In this document: positions 1 through 12,204 of the stretch, piece after piece | Layout: every line of letters begins with the position of its first letter | How positions within the stretch are numbered: position 1 is the first letter of the stretch | The notes under the pieces: generated by a model | What the model was told of the DNA's origin: nothing | Database searches by the model: none | What the model saw: the letters and a program-made list of their open reading frames with translations, nothing else | Made by a program: the position numbers and the translations under genes | Assembly (NCBI GenBank): GCA_949825025.1 | Contig: OX463782.1 | Coordinates: forward strand, 39,581,951 to 39,645,950 | Reading direction: 5' to 3' | From: Siphlonurus alternatus | Taxonomy: Eukaryota; Arthropoda; Insecta; Ephemeroptera; Siphlonuridae | DNA length: 64,000 nt

Positions 1-3000
1 TGAATGGATGACATCATTGCACAGATGAATTAATTACGGTCAATTATAGTAGTCTAAGACACTAAGGATATCCATATTATACCTCATTAAATAATGAAGG
101 TTGGGATTAGAACATACTAGTGGTTACATAAGTACCTAGAAATAAATTTGATTGCAACCTCCGTCAAATTTTAATTACACTTAAAACAATTAAAAAATGC
201 GGCTTGGATTTCAAGTGAATATTTTTGCACCTCGATATTATGCAGACATTGTAACGTCTATATGAAAATTCACATTCGTCAAGTCCTTTACATTCTTCTG
301 TTCAATTCATCCTGAGAAAAATTTTGGTTTAAGGTGGAACTATATGTGGTTACTAATGTATCTACAAAAAATATCAACTGAATGCTCACATGTTAAATAT
401 TTTTGAATTAGAGCTCTATAGATAACAAAGGTATTTGCCAATTTCAATTTTGCATTTTTTCACGATAAATAATTTAAAAGGGTCATTTGACCCTCAAGGA
501 TTAAAGGGTCGCAAATTTAAGGGTCATGATTAGATCCGACATCAATTATACCAAACATAAAAATAGGATTTAAAATGGAACCTACCAGTGGTTACAAAAG
601 TAGCTAGAAATAAATTTTATTGCAACCTCCGTCAAATTTTAATTACACTTAAAAAATAAAATGCGGCTTGGATTTCAAGTCAATATTTTTGCACCTCGAA
701 ATTATGCAAACATTGTAACGTCTATATGAAAATTCACATTCCTTAAGTCCTTTCCATTCTTCTGTTCAATTTATCCTCTGAGAAAAAATTTTGGTTTAAG
801 GTGGAATTATATGTGGTTACTAATGTATCCAGAAATAATATCAACTGAATGCTCACATGTTATATATATTTTGCATAGATTAAAAAAAAATTGAATGGAT
901 GACATCATTGCACAGATGAATTAATAACGGTCAATTAAAGTAGTCTAAGACACCAAGGATATCCATATTATACCTCATTAAATAATGAAGGTTGGGATTA
1001 GAACATACTAGTGGTTACATAAGTACCTAGAAATAAATTTTATTGCAACCTACGTCAAATTTTAATTACACTTAAAACAATTAAAAATGCGGCTTAAATT
1101 TCAAGTCAATATTTTTGCACCTCGAAATTATGCAAACATTGTAACGTCTATCTGAAAATTCACATTCCTCAAGTCCTTTACATTCTTCTGTTCAATTCAT
1201 CCTAAGAAAAATTTTGGTTTAAGGTGGAACTATATGTGGTTACTAATGTATCCAGAAATAATATCAACTGAATGCTCACATGTTAAATATATTTGAATTA
1301 GAGCTCTATAGATAACAAAGGTATTTGTCAATTTCAATGTTGCATTTTTTCACGATAAATAATTTAAAAGGATCATTTGACCCTCAAAGATTAAAGGGTC
1401 GCAAATTTAAGGGTCATGATTAGATCCGACATAAATTATACCAAACATAAAAATAGGATTTAAAATGGTTAGGACTAAACTACTAGTGGTTACAAAAGTA
1501 CCTAGAAATAAATTTTATTGCAACCTCCGTCAATTTTTAATTACACTTAAAACAATTAAAAAATGCGGCTTGGATTTCAAGTCAATACTTTTGCACCTCG
1601 AAATTATGCAAACATTGTAACGTCTATCTGAAAATTCACATTCCTCAAGTCCTTTACATTCTTCTGTTCAATTCATCCTAAGAAAAATTTTGGTTTAAGG
1701 TGGAACTATATTTGGTTACTAATGTATCTACAAAAAATATCAACTGAATGCTCACATGTTAAATATTTTTGAATTAGAGCTCTATAGATAACAAAGGTAT
1801 TTGCCAATTTCAATTTTGCATTTTTTCACGATAAATAATTTAAAAGGGTCATTTGACCCTCAAGGATTGAAGGGTCGCAAATTTAAGGGTCATTATTAGA
1901 TCCGCCATCAATTATACCAAACATAAAAATAGGATTTAAAATGGAACCTACTAGTGGTTACAAAAGTACCTAGAAATAAATTTTATTGCAACCTCCGTCA
2001 AATTTTATTTACACTTAAAAAATAAAATGCGGCTTGGATTTCAATTCAATATTTTTGCACCTCGATATTATGCAAATATTGTAACGTCTATATGAAAGTT
2101 CACATTTCATTCTCAAGTCCTTTACATTAATTCTTCTGTTCAATTTATCGTCTGAGAAAAAATTTTGGTTTAAGGTTGAACTATATGTGGTTACTAATGT
2201 ATCCAGAAAAAATATAAACTGAATGCTCACATGTTATATATATTTTGCATAGATTAAAAAAAAATTGAATGGATGACATCATTGCACAGATGAATTAATT
2301 ACGGTCAATTATAGTAGTCTAAGACACTAAGGATATCCATATTATACCTCATTAAATAATGAAGGTTGGGATTAGAACATACTAGTGGTTACATAAGTAC
2401 CTAGAAATAAATTTTATTGCAACCTCCGTCAAATTTTAATTACACTTAAAACAATTAAAAAATGCGGCTTGGATTTCAAGTGAATATTTTTGCACCTCGA
2501 TATTATGCAGACATTGTAACGTCTATATGAAAATTCACATTCGTCAAGTCCTTTACATTCTTCTGTTCAATTCATCCTGAGAAAAATTTTGGTTTAAGGT
2601 GGATCTATATGTGGTTACTAATGTATCTACAAAAAATATCAACTGAATGCTCACATGTTAAATATTTTTGAATTAGAGCTCTATAGATAACAAAGGTATT
2701 TGCCAATTTCAATTTTGCATTTTTTCACGATAAATAATTTAAAAGGGTCATTTGACCCTCAAGGATTAAAGGGTCGCAAATTTAAGGGTCATGATTAGAT
2801 CCGACATCAATTATACCAAACATAAAAATAGGATTTAAAATGGAACCTACCTGTGGTTACAAAAGTAGCTAGAAATAAATTTTATTGCAACCTCCGTCAA
2901 ATTTTAATTACACTTAAAAAATAAAATGCGGCTTGGATTTCAAGTCAATATTTTTGCACCTCGAAATTATGCAAACATTGTAACGTCAATATGAAAATTA

Positions 3001-5774
3001 ACATTCCTTAAGTCCTTTCCATTCTTCTGTTCAATATATCCTCTGAGAAAAAATTTTGGTTTAAGGTGGAATTATATGTGGTTACTAATGTATCCAGAAA
3101 TAATATCAACTGAATGCTCACATGTTATATATATTTTGCATAGATTAAAAAAAAATTGAATGGATGACATCATTGCACAGATGAATTAATAACGGTCAAT
3201 TAAAGTAGTCTAAGACACCAAGGATATCCATATTATACCTCATTAAATAATGAAGGTTGGGATTAGAACATACTAGTGGTTACATAAGTACCTAGAAATA
3301 AATTTTATTGCAACCTACGTCAAATTTTAATTACACTTAAAACAATTAAAAAATGCGGCTTAAATTTCAAGTCAATATTTTTGCACCTCGAAATTATGCA
3401 AACATTGTAACGTCTATCTGAAAATTCACATTCCTCAAGTCCTTTACATTCTTCTGTTCAATTCATCCTAAGAAAAATTTTGGTTTAAGGTGGAACTATA
3501 TGTGGTTACTAATGTATCCAGAAATAATATCAACTGAATGCTCACATGTTAAATATATTTGAATTAGAGCTCTATAGATAACAAAGGTATTTGCCAATTT
3601 CAATTTTGCATTTTTTCACGATAAATAATTTAAAAGGATCATTTGACCCTCAAGGATTAAAGGGTCGCAAATTTAAGGGTCATGATTAGATCCGACATAA
3701 ATTATACCAAACATAAAAATAGGATTTAAAATGGTTAGGACTAAACTACTAGTGGTTACAAAAGTACCTAGAAATAAATTTTATTGCAACCTCCGTCAAT
3801 TTTTAATTACACTTAAAACAATTAAAAAATGCGGCTTGGATTTCAAGTCAATACTTTTGCACCTCGAAATTATGCAAACATTGTAACGTCTATCTGAAAA
3901 TTCACATTCCTCAAGTCCTTTACATTCTTCTGTTCAATTCATCCTAAGAAAAATTTTGGTTTAAGGTGGAACTATATGTGGTTACTAATGTATCTACAAA
4001 AAATATCAACTGAATGCTCACATGTTAAATATTTTTGAATTAGAGCTCTATAGATAACAAAGGTATTTGCCAATTTCAATTTTGCATTTTTTCACGATAA
4101 ATAATTTAAAAGGGTCATTTGACCCTCAAGGATTGAAGGGTCGCAAATTTAAGGGTCATTATTAGATCCGCCATCAATTATACCAAACATAAAAATAGGA
4201 TTTAAAATGGAACCTACTAGTGGTTACAAAAGTACCTAGAAATAAATTTTATTGCAACCTCCGTCAAATTTTATTTACACTTAAAAAATAAAATGCGGCT
4301 TGGATTTCAATTCAATATTTTTGCACCTCGATATTATGCATGTATTGTAACGTCTATATGAAAATTCACATTTCATTCTCAAGTCCTTTACATTAATTCT
4401 TCTGTTCAATTTATCCTCTGAGAAAAAATTTTGGTTTAAAGTGGAACTATATGTGGTTACTAATGTATCCAGAAATAATTTAAAATGAATGCTCACATGT
4501 TATATATATTTTGCATAGATTAAAAAAAAATTGAATGGATGACATCATTGCACAGATGAATTAATTACGGTCCATTAAAGTAGTCTAAGACACTAAGGAT
4601 ATCCATATTATACCTCATTAAATAATGATGGTTGGGATTAGAACATACTAGTGGTTACATAAGTACCTAGAAATAAATTTGATTGCAACCTCCGTCAAAT
4701 TTTAATTACACTTAAAACAATTAAAAAATGCGGCTTGGATTTCAAGTCAATATTTTTGCACCTCGATATTATGCAAACATTGTAACGTCTATATGAAAAT
4801 TCACATTCGTTAAGTCCTTTACATTCTTCTGTTCAATTCATCCTGAGAAAAATTTTGGTTTAAGGTGGAACTATATGTGGTTACTAATGTATCCAGAAAT
4901 AATATAAACTGAATGCTCACATGTTATATATACTTTGCATAGACTAAAAAAAAATTGAATGGATGACATCATTGCACAGATGAATTTAATAACATACGTT
5001 AATTACGGTCAATTAAAGTAGTCTAAGACACTAAGGATATCCATATTATACCTCATAAAATAATGAAGGTTGGATATGGAACCTACTAGTGGTTACAAAA
5101 GTACCTAGATATAAATTTTATTGCAACCTGCGTCAAATTTTAATTACACTTAAAACAATTAAAAAATACGGCTTGGATTTCAAGTCAATATTTTTGCACC
5201 TCGAAATTATGCAAACATTGTAACGTCTATAAGAAAATTCACATTCCTCAAGTCCTTTACATTCTTCTGTTCAATTCATCCTGAGAAAAATTTTGGTTTA
5301 AGGTGGAACTATATGTGGTTACTAATGTATCTACAAAAAATATCAACTGAATGCTCACATGTTAAATATATTTGAATTAGAGCTCTATAGATAACAAAGG
5401 TATTTGTCAATTTCAATTTTGCATTTCTTCACGATAAATAATTTAAAAGGGTAATTTGACCCTCAAGGATTGAAGGGTCGCAAATTTAAGGGTCATGATT
5501 AGATCCGCCATCAATTATACCAAACATAAAAATAGGATTTAAAATGGAACCTACTAGTGGTTACAAAAGTAGCTAGAAATAAATTTTATTGCAACCTCCG
5601 TCAAATTTTAATTACACTTAAAAAATAAAATGCGGCTTGGATTTCAATTCAATATTTTTGCACATCGATATTATGCAAATATTGTAACGTCTATATGAAA
5701 ATTCACATTCCTCAAGTCCTCAACATTCTTCTGTTCAATTATCCTCTGAGAAAAAATTTTGGTTTAAAGGTGTA
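1..5774. repeat. AT-rich satellite array, left part (higher-order repeats of about 2,265 bp)
   Basis: Tandem repeats that restart with the word atgcggctt at 197, 661, 1087, 1563, 2027, 2462, 2926, 3353, 3828 and 4292. The spacings 464, 426, 476, 464 and 435 recur in that order, so five monomers make a higher-order unit of about 2,265 bp. Two monomer classes alternate. The 425-435 bp class carries a block starting gaatggatgacatcattgc. The 464-476 bp class carries a block with repeated GGGTCA words. Short open frames of 60-75 codons recur in every copy on both strands and are by-products of the repeat. No gene is seen. Confidence 0.95.
480..526. repeat. GGGTCA block of the long satellite monomer (example copy)
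   Basis: A perfect 14-bp palindrome, GGGTCATTTGACCC (480-493), is followed by GGGTCG (506-511) and a direct GGGTCA (521-526). The block recurs in every 464-476 bp monomer in both arrays. Some copies have GGATCA in the first half-site, for example near 1370. The motif resembles paired nuclear-receptor half-sites, but no binding can be claimed from sequence alone. Confidence 0.7.
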
Positions 5775-6947
5775 CTGAAGGGAACACTTTTTTAATATCA
5801 TCTTATCAATAAAAATAAGACCGATTCACTGGTAATAATTATTTTCTTGTTCAGGCCCCCAAATTTGAATTCCAGTGACCAACGGCTAAAAAGTGAAGTT
5901 GTGACGTATCGGTCTGGTCACACGCGATGTTCAGTAGCAATTTTATGGCGAGATGAGAGCAGAAGCGGTGATACCGATGTTGGCTGTCATTAAAAAAAAA
6001 GCAAATTTTCAACGTCTATATGAAATTATCTTTCGTCTTTTTCAACGATTGGGATGAAATCACAATTCAATTCCCTATCTAACGGTACAAAATTTATTTT
6101 TCTGTGATGATAAGAACAATTTATAGTAAAGTGCAATTGCATGAAGATGCATTGATGCAATTCTCAATCTCAGCTAATTTGCATCGCACAAGAATGAAAT
6201 TTATACTAATCGATTGGAAATTTTATTATCAGTTACGCACTATCATTAAACATTACAAAAATTGATAATTAACAAAAGATAAAATTTTATATTTTTATTT
6301 TATTGTCATGAATGTAGTAATATGGGAAAAAAATTGGAGTGGCGATGGTGATGGAAGCCGTCGCCGGAGTCGCCGCGCTTCACCGGAAATCATAAATCTA
6401 ACTGGTGTCAATAAAATAAATTTAATAAATACAAAATATCAACTTTTGTTAATTATCAATTTTCGTAATTTTAAATGATAGTGCGTAACTGATGGTAAAA
6501 TTTCCAATCGATTAGTATAAATTTCATTATTGTGTGATGCATATTAGCTGAGATTGAGAATTGCAACAATGCAATTTCATGCAATTGCACTTTACTATAA
6601 ATTGTTCTTATCATCACAGAAAAATAATTTTTGTACCGTTAGATAGGGAATTAAATTGTGATTTCTTCCCAATCGTTGAAAAAGACGAATGATGATTTCT
6701 CATAGACGTTGAAAATTTGTGTTTATTTTAATGACAGCCAACATCCAGTATCACCGCTTCTGCTCTCATCTCGCCATAAAATTTCTACTGAACATCGCGT
6801 GTGACCAGACCGATACGTCACAACTTCACTTTTTAGCCGTTGGTCCCTGGAATTCAAATTTGCGGGCCTGAACAAGAAAATGATTATTACCAGTGAATCG
6901 GTCATATTTTTGTTGATAACATGATATTAAAAAAGTGTTCCCTTCAG
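5775..6947. mobile_element. Foldback element, copy 1, inserted in satellite
   Basis: The ends are CTGAAGGGAACAC and its reverse complement GTGTTCCCTTCAG. Arms of about 500 bp (5775-6278 and 6443-6947) are imperfect inverted repeats around a 164-bp centre with a GC-rich patch near 6345-6390. Satellite sequence resumes on both sides in the middle of a monomer. No transposase-like frame is present, so this is a non-autonomous foldback or MITE-type element. No clear target duplication was found and the superfamily is unassigned. Confidence 0.8.
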
Positions 6948-9900
6948 GAACTATATGTGGTTACTAATGTTTCCAAAAATAATATCAACTGAATGCTCAC
7001 ATGTTATAGATATTTTGCATAGATTAAAAAAAAAATTGAATGAATAACATCATTGCACAGATGAATTTAATAACATACGTTAATTACGGTCAATTAAAGT
7101 AGTCTAAGACACTAAGGATATCCATATTATACCTCATAAAATAATGAAGGTTGGAAATGGAACCTACTAGTGTTTACAAAAGTACCTAGATATCAATTTT
7201 ATTGCAACCTGCGTCAAAGTTTAATTACACTTAAAACAATTAAAAAATGCGGCTTGGATTTCAAGTCAATATTTTTGCACCTCGAAATTATGCAAACATT
7301 GTAACGTCTATATGAAAATTCACATTCCTCAAGTCCTTTACAGTCTTCTGTTCAATTTATCCTCTAAGAAAAAATTTTGGTTTAAGGTGGAACTATATTT
7401 GGTTACTAATGTATCTACAAAAAATATCAACTGAATGCTCACATGTTAAATATTTTTGAATTAGAGCTCTATAGATAACAAAGGTATTTGCCAATTTCAA
7501 TTTTGCATTTTTTCACGATAAATAATTTAAAAGGGTCATTTGACCCTCAAGGATTGAAGGGTCGCAAATTTAAGGGTCATTATTAGATCCGCCATCAATT
7601 ATACCAAACATAAAAATAGGATTTAAAATGGAACCTACTAGTGGTTACAAAAGTACCTAGAAATAAATTTTATTGCAACCTCCGTCAAATTTTATTTACA
7701 CTTAAAAAATAAAATGCGGCTTGGATTTCAATTCAATATTTTTGCACCTCGATATTATGCAAATATTGTAACGTCTATATGAAAATTCACATTTCATTCT
7801 CAAGTACTTTACATTAATTCTTCTGTTCAATTTACGTCTGAGAAAAAATTTTGGTTTAAGGTTGAACTATATGTGGTTACTAATGTATCCAGAAAAAATA
7901 TAAACTGAATGCTCACATGTTATATATATTTTGCATAGATTAAAAAAAAATTGAATGGATGACATCATTGCACAGATGAATTAATTACGGTCAATTATAG
8001 TAGTCTAAGACACTAAGGATATCCATATTATACCTCATTAAATAATGAAGGTTGGGATTAGAACATACTAGTGGTTACATAAGTACCTAGAAATAAATTT
8101 TATTGCAACCTCCGTCAAATTTTAATTACACTTAAAACAATTAAAAAATGCGGCTTGGATTTCAAGTGAATATTTTTGCACCTCGATATTATGCAGACAT
8201 TGTAACGTCTATATGAAAATTCACATTCGTCAAGTCCTTTACATTCTTCTGTTCAATTCATCCTGAGAAAAATTTTGGTTTAAGGTGGAACTATATGTGG
8301 TAACTAATGTATCTACAAAAAATATCAACTGAATGCTCACAGGTTAAATATTTTTGAATTAGAGCTCTATAGATAACAAAGGTATTTGCCAATTTCAATT
8401 TTGCATTTTTTCACGATAAATAATTTAAAAGGGTCATTTGACCCTCAAGGATTAAAGGGTCGCAAATTTAAGGGTCATGATTAGATCCGACATCAATTAT
8501 ACCAAACATAAAAATAGGATTTAAAATGGAACCTACCTGTGGTTACAAAAGTAGCTAGAAATAAATTTTATTGCAACCTCCGTCAAATTTTAATTACACT
8601 TAAAAAATAAAATGCGGCTTGGATTTCAAGTCAATATTTTTGCACCTCGAAATTATGCAAACATTGTAACGTCTATATGAAAATTCACATTCCTTAAGTC
8701 CTTTCCATTCTTCTGTTCAATTTATCCTCTGAGAAAAAATTTTGGTTTAAGGTGGAATTATATGTGGTTACTAATGTATCCAGAAATAATATCAACTGAA
8801 TGATCACATGTTATATATATTTTGCATAGATTAAAAAAAAATTGAATGGATGACATCATTGCACAGATGAATTAATTACGGTCAATTAAAGTAGTCTAAG
8901 ACACCAAGGATATCCATATTATACCTCATTAAATAATGAAGGTTGGGATTAGAACATACTAGTGGTTACATAAGTACCTAGAAAAAATTTTTATTGCAAC
9001 CTACGTCAAATTTTAATTACACTTAAAACAATTAAAAAATGCGGCTTAAATTTCAAGTCAATATTTTTGCACCTCGAAATTATGCAAACATTGTAACGTC
9101 TATCTGAAAATTCACATTCCTCAAGTCCTTTACATTCTTCTGTTCAATTCATTCTAAGAAAAATTTTGGTTTAAGGTGGAACTATATGTGGTTACTAATG
9201 TATCCAGAAATAATATCAACTGAATGCTCACATGTTAAATATATTTGAATTAGAGCTCTATAGATAACAAAGGTATTTGTCAATTTCAATTTTGCATTTT
9301 TTCACGATAAATAATTTAAAAGGATCATTTGACCCTCAAGGATTAAAGGGTCGCAAATTTAAGGGTCATGATTAGATCCGACATAAATTATACCAAACAT
9401 AAAAATAGGATTTAAAATGGTTAGGACTAAACTACTAGTGGTTACAAAAGTACCTAGAAATAAATTTTATTGCAACCTCCGTCAATTTTTAATTACACTT
9501 AAAACAATTAAAAAATGCGGCTTGGATTTCAAGTCAATACTTTTGCACCTCGAAATTATGCAAACATTGTAACGTCTATCTGAAAATTCACATTCCTCAA
9601 GTCCTTTACATTCTTCTGCTCAATTCATCCTAAGAAAAATTTTGGTTTAAGGTGGAACTATATGTGGTTACTAATGTATCTACAAAAAATATCAACTGAA
9701 TGCTCACATGTTAAATATTTTTGAATTAGAGCTCTATAGATAACAAAGGTATATGCCAATTTCAATTTTGCATTTTTTCACGATAAATAATTTAAAAGGG
9801 TCATTTGACCCTCAAGGATTGAAGGGTCGCAAATTTAAGGGTCATTATTAGATCCGCCATCAATTATACCAAACATAAAAATAGGATTTAAAATGGAACC

Positions 9901-11027
9901 TACTAGTGGTTACAAAAGTACCTAGAAATAAATTTTATTGCAACCTCCGTCAAATTTTATTTACACTTAAAAAATAAAATGCGGCTTGGATTTCAATTCA
10001 ATATTTTTGCACCTCGATATTATGCAAATATTGTAACGTCTATATGAAAATTCACATTTCATTCTCAAGTCCTTTACATTAATTCTTCTGTTCAATTTAT
10101 CCTCTGAGAAAAAATTTTGGTTTAAAGTGGAACTATATGTGGTTACTAATGTATCCAGAAATAATTTAAAATGAATGCTCACATGTTATATATATTTTGC
10201 ATAGATTAAAAAAAAATTGAATGGATGACATCATTGCACAGATGAATTAATTACGGTCCATTAAAGTAGTCTAAGACACTAAGGATATCCATATTATACC
10301 TCATTAAATAATGATGGTTGGGATTAAAACATACTAGTGGTTACATAAGTACCTAGAAATAAATTTGATTGCAACCTCCGTCAAATTTTAATTACACTTA
10401 AAACAATTAAAAAATGCGGCTTGGATTTCAAGTCAATATTTTTGCACCTCGATATTATGCAAACATTGTAACGTCTATATGAAAATTCACATTCGTTAAG
10501 TCCTTTACATTCTTCTGTTCAATTCATCCTGAGAAAAATTTTGGTTTAAGGTGGAACTATATGTGGTTACTAATGCAATGTATCTACAAAAAATATCAAC
10601 TGAATGCTCACATGTTAAATATTTTTGAATTAGAGCTCTATAGATAACAAAGGTATTTGGCAATACCAATTTTGCATTTCTTCACGATAAATAATTTAAA
10701 AGGGTAATTTGACCCTCAAGGATTGAAGGGTCGCAAATTTAAGGGTCATGATTAGATCCGCCATCAATTATACCAAACATAAAAATAGGATTTAAAATGG
10801 AACCTACTAGTGGTTACAAAAGTAGCTAGAAATAAATTTTATTGCAACCTCCGTCAAATTTTAATTACACTTAAAAAATAAAATGCGGCTTGGATTTCAA
10901 TTCAATATTTTTGCACATCGATATTATGCAAATATTGTAACGTCTATATGAAAATTCACATTCCTCAAGTCCTCAACATTCTTCTGTTCAATTATCCTCT
11001 GAGAAAAAATTTTGGTTTAAAGGTGTA
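6948..11027. repeat. Satellite array between the two foldback copies
   Basis: Same monomer classes as the left end. Positions from about 7370 repeat the 1.7-4.9 kb segment at an offset of 5,686 bp. After about 10575 the offset falls to 5,253 bp, so one monomer of about 433 bp is missing. The junction at 10571-10580 reads taatgcaatg, which contains a 5-bp insertion relative to other copies. No gene is seen. Confidence 0.93.
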
Positions 11028-12204
11028 CTGAAGGGAACACTTTTTTAATATCATCTTATCAATAAAAATAAGACCGATTCACTGGTAATAATTATTTTCT
11101 TGTTCAGGCCCCCAAATTTGAATTCCAGTGACCAACGGCTAAAAAGTGAAGTTGTGACGTATCGGTCTGGTCACACGCGATGTTCAGTAGCAATTTTATG
11201 GCGAGATGAGAGCAGAAGCGGCGATACTGGATGTTGGCTGTCATTAAAATAAAAACAAATTTTCAACGTCTATATATGAAATTATCTTTCGTCTTTTTCA
11301 ACGATTGGGATGAAATCACAATTCAATTCCCTATCTAACGGTACAAAATTTATTTTTTCTGTGATGATAAGAACAATTTATAGTAAAGTGCAATTGCATG
11401 AAGATGCATTGATGCAATTCTCAATCTCAGCTAATTTGCATCGCACAAGAATGAAATTTATACTAATCGATTGGAAATTTTATTATCAGTTACGCACTAT
11501 CATTAAACATTACAAAAATTGATAATTAACAAAAGATAAAATTTTATATTTTTATTTTATTGTCATGAATGTAGTAATATGGGAAAAAAATTGGAGTGGC
11601 GATGGTGATGGAAGCCGTCGCCGGAGTCGCCGCGCTTCACCGGAAATCATAAATCTAACTGGTGTCAATAAAATAAATTTAATAAATACAAAATATCAAC
11701 TTTTGTTAATTATCAATTTTCGTAATTTTAAATGATAGTGCGTAACTGATGGTAAAATTTCCAATCGATTAGTATAAATTTCATTATTGTGTGATGCATA
11801 TTAGCTGAGATTGAGAATTGCAACAATGCAATTTCATGCAATTGCACTTTACTATAAATTGTTCTTATCATCACAGAAAAATAATTTTTGTACCGTTAGA
11901 TAGGGAATTAAATTGTGATTTCTTCCCAATCGTTGAAAAAGACGAATGATGATTTCTCATAGACGTTGAAAATTTGTGTTTATTTTAATGACAGCCAACA
12001 TCCAGTATCGCCGCTTCTGCTCTCATCTCGCCATAAAATTGCTACTGAACATCGCGTGTGACCAGACCGATACGTCACAACTTCACTTTTTAGCCGTTGG
12101 TCCCTGGAATTCAAATTTGCGGGCCTGAACAAGAAAATGATTATTACCAGTGAATCGGTCATATTTTTGTTGATAACATGATATTAAAAAAGTTTTCCCT
12201 TCAG
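11028..12204. mobile_element. Foldback element, copy 2
   Basis: Near-identical to the copy at 5775, with the same flanking satellite bases on both sides (ggtgta before, gaactatatg after) at an offset of 5,253 bp. It differs by a few substitutions and small indels, for example agttttccct instead of agtgttccct at the right end. Shared flanks show that it arose by duplication of the surrounding array and not by a second insertion. Confidence 0.82.

Noticed and set aside
2015..2230. Recurring 71-73 residue antisense frames in the satellite (also 4281, 9967, 13808, 38192, 46536, 53165, 60080)
   Set aside because: The same frame follows one monomer type, lacks a promoter, and breaks in other copies of the same sequence. 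It is a repeat by-product.
6723..6905. 60-residue antisense frame in the foldback arm (also 11980)
   Set aside because: Non-coding inverted-repeat sequence with no recognisable domain.
11310..11522. 70-residue frame in the arm of the foldback element
   Set aside because: It lies in an inverted-repeat arm, is interrupted in the sister copy near 6100, and resembles no transposase.
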